Below are positions 19,845 to 27,633 of a DNA stretch of 37,553 nucleotides, piece after piece; position 1 is the stretch's first letter; the number at the start of each line of letters is the position of its first letter. Source of the DNA: Gammaproteobacteria bacterium (GTDB taxonomy: Bacteria > Pseudomonadota > Gammaproteobacteria > Steroidobacterales > Steroidobacteraceae); NCBI GenBank assembly GCA_027315105.1, contig DAHUYP010000036.1:1-37553 (forward strand), read 5' to 3'. A model generated the notes under the pieces. That model made no database searches. It was not told where the DNA came from and saw only the letters and a list, made by a program, of their open reading frames with translations. The position numbers were made by a program, and so were the translations under genes.

Positions 19845-20996
19845 TCACTGCGCGGCGCGCACCTTGACGAGCGTGCCGGCCAGTATCGAATCGGGCGGGT
19901 TGAGGATCACCCGATCCTGCGCGCTGACGCCGGACAGGATCTCGATCTCGGTGCCGAAGTCGCGCCCCACGTCGACGGCATTGAGCTGCACGTGATCGTG
20001 CGCATCGACGGTCGCCACGTGCAGCCCGTCGCCACGGAACAGCAGCGTGTTGGACGGCAGTCGCCACGATTGCAGGCCTGCCGGCAGCTGCAGGTGCACC
20101 TGCGAATACGCTCCCGGTAGCAGCTCCTCGTTCGCGTTGTCGGCATCCAGCTCGGTCAGCAGCGTGCGCGTGATCGGGTCGATCGCCTTGGAAGTGCTCA
20201 CCACCTTGGCCGGATAGCGGTGCGCGGGACGCTCCACGAGCGTCAGTCCGGCCGCCTGGCCGGCCCTGATCAGGCTCGCGTAGGCCTGGGGCACCTGCAC
20301 GTAGACGCGCAGCCGCCGCGTCGAGCTCATGTGGAACAGCTCCTGGCCGCTGGTGCTGCCCGCGGTCACCAGCGCCCCGACGTCGGTCCGGCGCGCCGTG
20401 ACGATGCCGTCGAACGGCGCGGTAATGCGGTTGAAGGACTGCAGCTCCTCCAGCCGCTGCAGATTCTGGCGGGCGGACTCCAGCTGCGCGCTCTTGGCAT
20501 CGGCATCGCCCTGCGCGTTGTCCGCGTCCTGCTGCGCCACCAGGCCGGTCTTGATCAGCTCCCGATAGCGCGCCGCCGTGGTCTGTGCCAGCTGGTTGTT
20601 GGCCTGCGCGGTGGCAAGATCCGCCTTGGCCTGGCGATACTGCGCGTCCACCTCCGGGGTCTCGATCACCGCCAGCAACTGGCCGGCCTTGACGTGGGTA
20701 CCGATGTCGGCGTACCAGCGCTTGAGGTAGCCGTTGGTGCGCGCATAGATCGGCGCATCGATGTAGGCCTGCACGTCCCCGGGCAGCACCAGCTCGTCGG
20801 CATGATCGCTGTGCCGCGGCGTGACCACCGCCACCACCGGCACCGACTGCGCCAGTGCCTCGGCCTCGAGCGCGGCGCGCGCGTGGATGCGCGTGAAGAT
20901 GCCCCATGCCGCGACCACGACCGCTGCCGCCAGCGCGTACAGTGCGAAGCGCTGGAGCCGCCGTAGCTGGGGATTCGTGGTCGTCGTAGGGTTCAT
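19845..20996 (-). CDS. RND efflux periplasmic adaptor (membrane fusion protein)
   Basis: The 383-residue protein has one N-terminal membrane segment (LYALAAAVVVAAWGIF, about residues 18-33). The HlyD/MexA architecture follows: first lipoyl half (YLKRWYADIGTHVKAGQLLAVIETPEVDAQ), an alpha-hairpin rich in Ala/Gln, second lipoyl half (ITAPFDGIVTARRTDVGALV), and beta-barrel and membrane-proximal domains. The ATG at 20996 begins the expected N-terminus; a longer frame to 21410 runs inside the permease gene. There is no lipobox. It follows the permease by 17 bases in one operon, so it probably links that pump to an outer-membrane channel encoded elsewhere. Confidence 0.94.
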   Translation of the reverse strand: MNPTTTTNPQLRRLQRFALYALAAAVVVAAWGIFTRIHARAALEAEALAQSVPVVAVVTPRHSDHADELVLPGDVQAYIDAPIYARTNGYLKRWYADIGTHVKAGQLLAVIETPEVDAQYRQAKADLATAQANNQLAQTTAARYRELIKTGLVAQQDADNAQGDADAKSAQLESARQNLQRLEELQSFNRITAPFDGIVTARRTDVGALVTAGSTSGQELFHMSSTRRLRVYVQVPQAYASLIRAGQAAGLTLVERPAHRYPAKVVSTSKAIDPITRTLLTELDADNANEELLPGAYSQVHLQLPAGLQSWRLPSNTLLFRGDGLHVATVDAHDHVQLNAVDVGRDFGTEIEILSGVSAQDRVILNPPDSILAGTLVKVRAAQ

Positions 20997-21013
20997 CTGC
21001 AGGGCTCGTTGAT

Positions 21014-24000
21014 TCAGGCGTGTGCGACGCCGGCAGCGGCGCGCGGGCGGCTGAACCGGCCGTGCACCACCGAAAACACCACCGGCACGAAGAGCAGGGT
21101 TGCAAAGGTGGCGAACAGCAGGCCGCCGATGACCGAGCGTCCCAGCGGCGCGTTCTGCTCGCCGCCTTCCCCGAGTCCCAGCGCCATCGGCAGCATACCG
21201 ATCACCATCGCTCCGGCGGTCATCAGCACCGGACGGAAACGTACGAAACCCGCCTCCAGCGCCGCCGCCGCCGCCGCCAGGCCGGCATCCATGCGTTCGC
21301 GCGCGAAGCTCACGATCAGGATGCTGTTCGCGGTGGCAACGCCCAGGCACATGATGGCACCGATCAGGGCCGGTACGCTGATCGTGGTATGCGTGACGAA
21401 CAGCATCCATACCATGCCGGCGAGCGCCGCCGGCAGGGCGCTGATGATGATCAGCGGATCGAGCCAGCTCTGGAAGTTGATCACGATCAGCAGGTAGATC
21501 AGCACCACCGCGCCGATCATGCCGAACGCGAGACCGCTGAAGGAGGAGCGCATGGTCTCGATCTGTCCCCGCACCATCATCTCGCTGCCGCGCGGCAGAG
21601 CGGGGCGCGCGGCATCCACCGTGCGGCGCACCGCGTCGGCGACCGTGCCCAGATCGGTGCCGTCCACGGATCCGTAGATATCGATCACCGGCAGCGCGTT
21701 GTAATGGCTGACCACGGCCTGCCCGACGCCGCGATCGATCGAGGCAAGATTGGCCAGCAGCTGCGAGGAGCCGCCGAACCCGGTCGTGAGCGGCGTCGTC
21801 GCCAGGTCCTGCAGCGAGGTGATGCGATACTGCGGCGCCTGGGTGGCGACGTTGTACTGGATGCCGGTGCGCGGATCGACCCAGAATGCCGGCGCGGTCT
21901 GCTGGCTGCCCGACAGCGAGATCAGCACGTCGCTGGCGACGTTCTGCTGCGTGAGGCCGACCAGCGCGGCGTTGGTGCGATCCACCACCACGTTGAGCTG
22001 CGGATAGTCGAACGCCTGCTGGATACGCAGATCGGCCGCGCCGGGAATGCTCCGCAGTTGCGCCAGTAGACGGTTGGCGAAGGCGCGGTTGGCGTCGACA
22101 TTGAAGCCCACGATCTGCACGTCGAGCGGCGCCGGCAGGCCGAAGTTCAGGATCTGGTTGACGATGTCGGACGGCAGGAACGCGAACGTGGTGCCGGGAA
22201 AGGCGTCGCGCAGCCGGTCACGCAGCGCGCGCACGTACTGCGCGGTCGGCCGGCGATGGCCTTCACGCAGCGCGATCATGATATCGGCGTCCCCCGGACC
22301 GATGGGCGCCGAAGTGCTGTACGAGAGATTGATGCCGCTGTAGGGCACGCCGATGTTGTCGATCAGCGTGTGCAGCTCTTGCCGCGGAATCGTCTGCTGG
22401 ATGAGCGCCTCGACCGAATCGCACAGGATGGCGGTCTGCTCCAGCCGCGTGCCGCTGCGGGCACGCAGGTGCAGGCGCACCTGGCCGGCGTCGACCGACG
22501 GGAAGAAATCGCGCCCGAGCCACGGCAGCAGCAGGAACGCAGTCGCGCCGACCGCCATGAAGGCGACGATGAAGCCGAAGCCGTGCTGCACGGCGGCCTC
22601 GAGCAGTGCGTGGTAGCCGTCGCGCGCGGCCGCGAAGCGGCGCTCGAATCCGCGCTGCAGGCGCACCAGCACGTTGCGCGACGCGCTTTCGGCCTGACCC
22701 GGTACGTGCCGGTGCAGCCAGTACATGGCGAGCGTGGGCACCAGGGTGCGCGACAGCACATAGGAGGCGAGCATCGCGAACACGACCGCCTCGGCGAGCG
22801 GCACGAACAGGAAGCGCGACACTCCGGTCAGCAGGAACATCGGCACGAACACCACGCAGATGCACAGGGTCGAGACCAGCGCCGGCACCGCGATCTGGTG
22901 CGCACCGTCGAGAATCGCGGGCTCGACGTCCTTGCCCTGTTCCAGGTGCCAGTTGATGTTCTCGATCGCCACGGTGGCGTCGTCCACCAGGATGCCGACC
23001 GCCAGGGCGAGCCCGCCCAGCGTCATGATGTTGATCGTCTGACCGATCGCCGACAGGCAGATGATCGAGGCCAGCACCGACAGCGGGATCGAGATCGTGA
23101 TGATCAGCGTGCTGCGCCAGGAGCCGAGGAACAGCAGGATCATGAGCGCCGTCAGCGCCGCCGCCATCACCCCCTCGCGAATCACGCCGTCGACCGCCGC
23201 GCGCACGAACAGCGACTGATCGCCGGTCAGCCCGATCTTGAAATCCTCCGGCAGCTGCCGCTGGATGCCGGGGATCAGCTGCTTGACCCGGTCGATGACC
23301 TGCAGCGTCGATGCGCTGCCGGTCTTGAGGACCGACATCAGCACCGCGTGGCGGCCGCCGACGCGCACCAGATTGGTCTGCGGGCTCGCGCCGTCGTGCA
23401 CGTTGGCGACGTCGCGCACGTACACCACAGTGCCGTTGACCGTGCGGACCGGCAGATCGTTCAGCTCCTGCATCGTGAGCGGGCTGGAGTTGAGCTTGAC
23501 GTTGTATTCGATGTCGCCGATCTTCTCGGTGCCCGCCGGCAGCGCCAGATTCTGCGCGCCGATCGCGTTGCTGACGTCGGCGCCCGACAGCCCCTTGGCG
23601 CGCAGTGCCGCCGGATCGATGTCCACCTGTATCTGGCGCTGCTTGCCGCCGTAGGGATAGGGCAGCGCGGCGCCCTGCACGGTCGTCAGCCCCGGGCGAA
23701 TGATCGTATTGCCGAGGTCGAACAGCTGCGACTCCGACAGCGTCGAGCTCTCCAGCGCGAGCTGCAGCACCGGCACCGTCGAGGCGTTGTAGGCCAGGAT
23801 AAACGGCGGCGTGGTGCCCAGCGGCGCCTGCCGCAGCAGCGTCTGCGAGACGCCGGTGATCTGCGCGTAGGACATCTCCTCGCTGGCATTGGGCTGGAAG
23901 AAGTACTTGACCACCGAGATGCCGTACAGCGACTGCGATTCGGTGTGCTCGACGTCGTTGACCGTGGTCTGGGCGTAGCGCTCGGCGCTCGAGACGATGC

Positions 24001-24184
24001 GATTCGCCATGTCTTCCGGCGGCAAGCCGGTGTAGCTCCAGATCGAGCTGACCACCGGGATGTCGATGTTGGGGAAGATGTCGGTGGGCGTGCGCAGGAT
24101 CGTGAACAGCCCGAGCAGGACGATGAGCATCGCCAGCACGATGAACGTGTAGGGCCGGCGCAAGGCAAGTCGTACGATCCACAT
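21014..24184 (-). CDS. RND efflux transporter permease (AcrB/MexB-like superfamily)
   Basis: The 1056-residue inner-membrane pump has the RND repeat pattern: a first transmembrane helix (FIVLAMLIVLLGLFTI), a large periplasmic loop starting PTDIFPNIDIPVVS, then a membrane block containing LAVGILVDDATVAIENI. The two Asp of that motif are the proton-relay residues, which favours drug or organic-substrate export over metal export. The second half repeats the fold (SWLDPLIIISALPAALAGM, FVRFRPVLMTAGAMVIGMLPMAL). An Ala-rich run encoded by GCC repeats lies near 21,260. It is the first gene of a permease-adaptor pair, the reverse of the usual adaptor-permease order. No local regulator or outer-membrane factor is present and the substrate is unknown. 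Confidence 0.94.
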   Translation of the reverse strand: MWIVRLALRRPYTFIVLAMLIVLLGLFTILRTPTDIFPNIDIPVVSSIWSYTGLPPEDMANRIVSSAERYAQTTVNDVEHTESQSLYGISVVKYFFQPNASEEMSYAQITGVSQTLLRQAPLGTTPPFILAYNASTVPVLQLALESSTLSESQLFDLGNTIIRPGLTTVQGAALPYPYGGKQRQIQVDIDPAALRAKGLSGADVSNAIGAQNLALPAGTEKIGDIEYNVKLNSSPLTMQELNDLPVRTVNGTVVYVRDVANVHDGASPQTNLVRVGGRHAVLMSVLKTGSASTLQVIDRVKQLIPGIQRQLPEDFKIGLTGDQSLFVRAAVDGVIREGVMAAALTALMILLFLGSWRSTLIITISIPLSVLASIICLSAIGQTINIMTLGGLALAVGILVDDATVAIENINWHLEQGKDVEPAILDGAHQIAVPALVSTLCICVVFVPMFLLTGVSRFLFVPLAEAVVFAMLASYVLSRTLVPTLAMYWLHRHVPGQAESASRNVLVRLQRGFERRFAAARDGYHALLEAAVQHGFGFIVAFMAVGATAFLLLPWLGRDFFPSVDAGQVRLHLRARSGTRLEQTAILCDSVEALIQQTIPRQELHTLIDNIGVPYSGINLSYSTSAPIGPGDADIMIALREGHRRPTAQYVRALRDRLRDAFPGTTFAFLPSDIVNQILNFGLPAPLDVQIVGFNVDANRAFANRLLAQLRSIPGAADLRIQQAFDYPQLNVVVDRTNAALVGLTQQNVASDVLISLSGSQQTAPAFWVDPRTGIQYNVATQAPQYRITSLQDLATTPLTTGFGGSSQLLANLASIDRGVGQAVVSHYNALPVIDIYGSVDGTDLGTVADAVRRTVDAARPALPRGSEMMVRGQIETMRSSFSGLAFGMIGAVVLIYLLIVINFQSWLDPLIIISALPAALAGMVWMLFVTHTTISVPALIGAIMCLGVATANSILIVSFARERMDAGLAAAAAALEAGFVRFRPVLMTAGAMVIGMLPMALGLGEGGEQNAPLGRSVIGGLLFATFATLLFVPVVFSVVHGRFSRPRAAAGVAHA

Positions 24185-24363
24185 CGCTCAGGGTTCCCTA
24201 TCGGATGCGGACATATGTCCCTCGGCTCCGGCCGGACTCCCGGGCCGGAGCGAGCGCTCCCCGCATCTGGATCGGCCTATTATGCGCGGAAGCCGCCGGA
24301 TCCGCAGCCCGGAGTGCAGCGGCCATTGCGCGCTGCCGCCGCGCCACCGCACACTGCGCACCG

Positions 24364-24630
24364 ATGAGCGCCGCGACCCGAATCCAGATCTACGTCCAGC
24401 CGCGCGCCGCGCGCACCGAAATGGCCGGGCGGCACGGCGCGAGCATCAAGATTCGCCTCGCGGCGCCGCCGGTCGATGACGCCGCGAACACGGCCTTGCT
24501 GGCATTCGTGGCGCAGAAGCTCGGCCTGCCGCAGCGCGCGGTCCGCCTCGTGCGTGGCCGCAGCAGTCGCCACAAGCTGCTCGAGGTCGACGGCCTTGCG
24601 GCCGAGACCGTGGCCGCACGACTCGGCTGA
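24364..24630 (+). CDS. yggU: DUF167 / YggU family protein
   Basis: The 88-residue protein fits the DUF167/UPF0235 family: YVQPRAARTEMAG, IKIRLAAPPVDDAANTALLAFVAQKLG and VRGRSSRHKLLEVDG. The usual PVDGKAN is PVDDAAN here. Structures are known for the family but no function is. The ATG at 24364 gives the typical length; an upstream in-frame extension to 24205 is Arg/Ala-rich and not family-like. It is divergent from the RND operon and convergent with vapC. Confidence 0.88.
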   Translation: MSAATRIQIYVQPRAARTEMAGRHGASIKIRLAAPPVDDAANTALLAFVAQKLGLPQRAVRLVRGRSSRHKLLEVDGLAAETVAARLG

Positions 24631-24701
24631 GCCGGTCCGCGAGCCTCTCGTCGCTGCGGTCCACGACCGATGATGATGCGCGCTATATTTACGCCATAGC
24701 C

Positions 24702-25127
24702 CTATCTCGAAGCCGAAGTAACGTTCGGGGCGATCAGAGAGAGCTTGGGGAAATAGGTCCGATAACGCGCCGCATCCCTCGTCATCAGCGAATATCCCGC
24801 AACGGCCGCGTGAGCACCGATGAAAAAGTCCGGAAGCGGCACGCTCCTTGTTCCGCCTCGCCTTCGATAGGCGAAGAACACCTTGCCAGCGAGAAAGGCG
24901 GCATCGTACGGAATGGGCTCACGATCGAACATGGCTTTCGGGAGCGCGGCATCCAGATCCTCGATGCGCGAATATCGAATCGAGACCGCAGCATAAATGA
25001 CCGGATTGATGACCAGGCGATGCCGGTCCGCGGCGCGTTCGATGGCTTCCGCGGACCACGCAAGCCAACGCGCGTCCTGCGTCATGACGTCGAGAAGGAC
25101 GTTGGCGTCAACCAATACGGCCGTCAT
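24702..25127 (-). CDS. vapC: PIN-domain toxin (VapC family), second acidic residue replaced by Ala
   Basis: VapC toxins are Mg2+-dependent ribonucleases neutralised by a cognate VapB. The 141-residue protein shows the PIN framework: VLVDANVLLDV (Asp7), RGGTRSVPLPDFFIGAHA (Asp100) and SLMTRDAARYRTYFP (Asp118). In this subfamily the second catalytic acid normally stands in NPVIYAEVS, but this protein has NPVIYAAVS. Residue 47 is Ala (GCG) where Glu (GAG) is expected, a one-base difference. The toxin may therefore be attenuated or inactive. The ATG follows the antitoxin TGA with no gap, so the two are translated together. Confidence 0.9.
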   Translation of the reverse strand: MTAVLVDANVLLDVMTQDARWLAWSAEAIERAADRHRLVINPVIYAAVSIRYSRIEDLDAALPKAMFDREPIPYDAAFLAGKVFFAYRRRGGTRSVPLPDFFIGAHAAVAGYSLMTRDAARYRTYFPKLSLIAPNVTSASR

Positions 25128-25361
25128 TCAGTCATCGCGGGTCAGCGCCATTATGGCGTCGGTGCTCATCGCGACATCGCCGCGGCCCCGCAGATGGGCG
25201 ACGAGGCGAGCGCCGCGACCATCCTTCCTGCCGGCCTTGGAGCGAACGATGCGCACCACCTTGCCGTCGAACTCGAATTCCACCTCGGTATGGGGCAACA
25301 AACCCGCCCGTTCGCGGATGTCGGCCGGGATCGTCACCTGCCCCTTCGACGTGATGCGCAC
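25128..25361 (-). CDS. vapB: AbrB/MazE-type antitoxin (VapB)
   Basis: The 77-residue protein has an N-terminal SpoVT/AbrB swapped-hairpin DNA-binding domain (RITSKGQVTIPADIRERAGLLPHTEVEFEFDGKVVRIVRS). Its C-terminal part (about residues 48-77) should wrap around the PIN toxin. I chose a GTG start at 25361 because it begins exactly at the domain and is preceded by AGGAG at 25369-25373, seven bases away; a longer frame to 25460 has no family match. The Shine-Dalgarno sequence overlaps the 26-bp palindrome just upstream, which indicates autoregulation. It is the first gene of the vapB-vapC operon. Confidence 0.9.
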   Translation of the reverse strand: MRITSKGQVTIPADIRERAGLLPHTEVEFEFDGKVVRIVRSKAGRKDGRGARLVAHLRGRGDVAMSTDAIMALTRDD

Positions 25362-25370
25362 GTGCCGTCT

Positions 25371-25396
25371 CCTTACTCTTACATGTAAGAGTAAGG
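25371..25396. promoter_or_regulatory. Perfect 26-bp palindrome, probable vapBC operator
   Basis: All 26 bases are self-complementary around a central TTACATGTAA, with outer arms CCTTACTC and GAGTAAGG. The palindrome starts 10 bases upstream of the vapB GTG and covers part of its AGGAG. A weak promoter (TTGCAA, 17 bases, TACTCT on the minus strand) would place the -10 inside it, so VapB(C) binding would block transcription. The same arms could also form an RNA hairpin hiding the ribosome-binding site. Confidence 0.8.
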
Positions 25397-25523
25397 ATAG
25401 GGGCGCCGCTTTGCAAGCGCCCCGCCGCCCGGAAGCAGACCTCGCGGCCTCCTCAATCACGGCAGCAAGGCTGATCGCAGCGCCGGACGCGGTCGAACGG
25501 CATGGCGGGCCGTAGCATGGATT

Positions 25524-25616
25524 TGGCGGAGAGGGTGGGATTCGAACCCACGTGCCGGTTTAACCCGACCATCCGATTTCGAGTCGGCGCCGTTATGACC
25601 GCTTCGGTACCTCTCC
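25524..25616 (-). tRNA. tRNA-Ser (anticodon CGA)
   Basis: The minus strand folds into a type II tRNA of 93 bases including an encoded CCA. The acceptor stem is GGAGAGG/CCTCTCC with discriminator G. The anticodon stem-loop is GCCGA-CTCGAAA-TCGG(AT), giving anticodon CGA for UCG codons. A long variable arm of serine type follows (GGTCGGGTTAAACCGGC region). The T arm carries GTGGG-TTCGAAT-CCCAC. It lies alone between vapBC and the divergent mltF. Confidence 0.95.
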
Positions 25617-25630
25617 GCGGGCAGGCTGGT

Positions 25631-25636
25631 ATTCTA
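25631..25636 (-). promoter_or_regulatory. Candidate -10 box of tRNA-Ser
   Basis: The minus strand reads TAGAAT (five of six consensus bases) 15 bases upstream of the mature tRNA 5' end. That spacing fits a short leader. No clear -35 hexamer was found. Confidence 0.4.
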
Positions 25637-25644
25637 GCGTAGTG

Positions 25645-27123
25645 ATGAACGCAATGAGACCTCGGATACCGGCCCGTGGGCCGCGGCGGCGAGCGCCGCG
25701 CGCCGCCCCCCGCCGCCTGATCGCGGCCGCGGTGGCGGCACTGCTGCTGTCGAGCTGCGCGCAGCCGCAGCTGTCAGCGCTGCAGCAGATCCGCCAGCGC
25801 GGCGAGCTGCGCGTCGTGACGCTGAACGCGCCCACGAGCTATTACCTCGGAGCCCACGGCCCGCAGGGCTTCGAGTATCGGCTGGCGAACGCGTTTGCGC
25901 AGCAGTTGCAGGTCGCGCTGGTGATCGAGCCGGTGGCCGATGCGGCCGCCATGCGCGCCGCACTGAGCCACGGACGGGCCGACATCGCGGCCGCGCAGAT
26001 CAGCGCCGATGCGCAATGGCTGCGCGTCGGCCTGCCGACCGCGAACTACGAGCAGGTCGCGCAGCTCGTGGTGCAGGTCCGGGGCAAGCCGCGCCCGCGC
26101 GACGTCACCGGCCTGGGCGACTGCCGCGTCATGGTACGCGCCGACAGTCCGCAGCTCGAGCTGTTGCGCTCGATCCGCGACAACGGGATACCGGACCTGT
26201 CCTGGACCGTCCTGACCTCGACACAGGCCGGTCCGCTCGAGCTGCTCGACAGCGGCGCCGCCGACTTCGCCGTCGTCGATGCCAACGAGTTCGAATTCGA
26301 GCAGCATCTGTACCCGGAAACGGTGGTCGCCTTCGCGCTGCCGGACACGCGGCCGTTGCAGTGGATCGTGCGCGCCGGCGCGGCCGATCTGGCCGCGGCC
26401 GCGAATGAGTTCTTCGGCGAAGCCAAGGCCTCGGGCCTGATGGCGCGCATCGAACAGGACGCGGGCCGGGAGTCGCGCGAGTTCGACTACGAGGAAGCGC
26501 ATCGCCTTCAAGCCGAGATCGCCACGCGCCTGCCGGAGCTGCAGGCACTGTTCGAGCAGGCCGCGCAGGCCACCGGGCTCGACTGGCGACTGCTGGCGGC
26601 GGTCGGCTATCAGGAATCGAGATGGCAGATGCAGGCGGTATCCAGCGAAGGCGCGCTGGGCGTCATGATGCTGACCACCGACGCCGCCAGCGCGGTCGGC
26701 GTCACGGATCGCACCGATCTGCAGCAGAATATCCTCGGTGGCGCGAGATATCTGGCGCAGGTGATCGATACCATCCCCGACCGCATCGCCGAGCCGGATC
26801 GGACCTGGCTCGCGCTCGCCGCATACAACGTCGGCTACGGCCATCTGGAGGATGCACGGGTGCTCGCGCAGATACGCGGCAAGAATCCGGATCTGTGGCG
26901 GGACGTGCGCGAGCAGCTGCCGCTGCTGGCGCAGGAGCAGTGGTATTCGCGGGTCAAGCGCGGCTACGCCCGCGGCTGGGAACCGGCCAGGTTCGTCGAA
27001 CAGGTGCGCCAGTATCTGGCCGTGCTGGAATGGCAGGGCACCGTGACCGTGGCCCGCGATCAGCGCGCCCGCGCTGCGCCACCGGCACCGCCGTCCGCAT
27101 TCGAGCTGCGTCGCTACGAATAG
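25645..27123 (+). CDS. mltF: Membrane-bound lytic murein transglycosylase F
   Basis: MltF cleaves the MurNAc-GlcNAc bond of peptidoglycan with anhydro-MurNAc formation, anchored in the outer membrane. From the ATG at 25645 the protein has 492 residues. It begins with an Arg-rich lipoprotein signal peptide ending in LLLSSC (lipidated Cys at about 38), then a periplasmic solute-binding (SBP3) domain (about 45-265), then an SLT domain (about 300-460). The catalytic Glu is in VGYQESRW (about 324), followed by GALGVMMLT and LALAAYNVGYGHLEDA. A GTG three bases earlier and an ATG nine bases later are alternative starts. It is divergent from tRNA-Ser and convergent with tadA. Confidence 0.94.
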   Translation: MNAMRPRIPARGPRRRAPRAAPRRLIAAAVAALLLSSCAQPQLSALQQIRQRGELRVVTLNAPTSYYLGAHGPQGFEYRLANAFAQQLQVALVIEPVADAAAMRAALSHGRADIAAAQISADAQWLRVGLPTANYEQVAQLVVQVRGKPRPRDVTGLGDCRVMVRADSPQLELLRSIRDNGIPDLSWTVLTSTQAGPLELLDSGAADFAVVDANEFEFEQHLYPETVVAFALPDTRPLQWIVRAGAADLAAAANEFFGEAKASGLMARIEQDAGRESREFDYEEAHRLQAEIATRLPELQALFEQAAQATGLDWRLLAAVGYQESRWQMQAVSSEGALGVMMLTTDAASAVGVTDRTDLQQNILGGARYLAQVIDTIPDRIAEPDRTWLALAAYNVGYGHLEDARVLAQIRGKNPDLWRDVREQLPLLAQEQWYSRVKRGYARGWEPARFVEQVRQYLAVLEWQGTVTVARDQRARAAPPAPPSAFELRRYE

Positions 27124-27162
27124 TCCTGCGCGGCGGCGGCGCGCGGCGCGGCCGCTTGCCGA

Positions 27163-27618
27163 TCAGTCCCGGCGGCGCTCGAAAAAGCCGCGCAGCAGTG
27201 CGCCGCACTGCTCGGCCAGCACGCCGCCGAACACGTCGACCCGGTGGTTCAGTCCGCCGAGCTTGAACACGTCGATCAGGCCGCCGGCGCCGCCGGCCAG
27301 CGGATCGAACGCACCGAACACCACGCGGCGCACCCGCGCATGCACCAGGGCCGCCGCGCACATCAGGCACGGCTCGAGCGTGACGTACAGCGTCGTGTCC
27401 GTGAGCCGATAGCCGCCGAGCGCACGCGCACCGGCGCGCATCGCCTCGATCTCGGCGTGGGCGGTCGGATCGCAGGCACCGATCGGCTGGTTGGCGCCGG
27501 TGGCGATGATGGCGTCATTGCGCACCAGTACGGCCCCGATCGGCACCTCGTCGGCGGCCTCGGCCTGGCGCGCCAATTCCAGCGCCCGCAGCATGTAATC
27601 GATGTCGCTCGGTGGCAT
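27163..27618 (-). CDS. tadA: tRNA-specific adenosine deaminase
   Basis: TadA converts A34 of tRNA-Arg(ACG) to inosine. The 151-residue protein has the CDA zinc site at family positions: HAEIEAM with His54 and Glu56, and LEPCLMCAAAL with Cys84 and Cys87. NQPIGACDPTAHAE and GGLIDVF further identify TadA over other deaminases. The ATG at 27618 is preceded by an in-frame TTG that I do not use. It follows the GGDEF/EAL gene by 15 bases on the same strand and probably shares its transcript, an unusual partner. Confidence 0.93.
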   Translation of the reverse strand: MPPSDIDYMLRALELARQAEAADEVPIGAVLVRNDAIIATGANQPIGACDPTAHAEIEAMRAGARALGGYRLTDTTLYVTLEPCLMCAAALVHARVRRVVFGAFDPLAGGAGGLIDVFKLGGLNHRVDVFGGVLAEQCGALLRGFFERRRD

Positions 27619-27633
27619 CAAGGGTGATCCGAT

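Noticed and set aside
24700-25616. Genomic island inserted at tRNA-Ser with vapBC as cargo
   Set aside because: No integrase is present, and no duplicate of the tRNA 3' end was found on the far side of vapBC. The toxin-antitoxin pair beside the tRNA is not enough.
27124-27162. Terminator between mltF and tadA
   Set aside because: The 39-base gap is GC-rich and contains GCGGCCGC, but no stem-loop of convincing length or T-tract.
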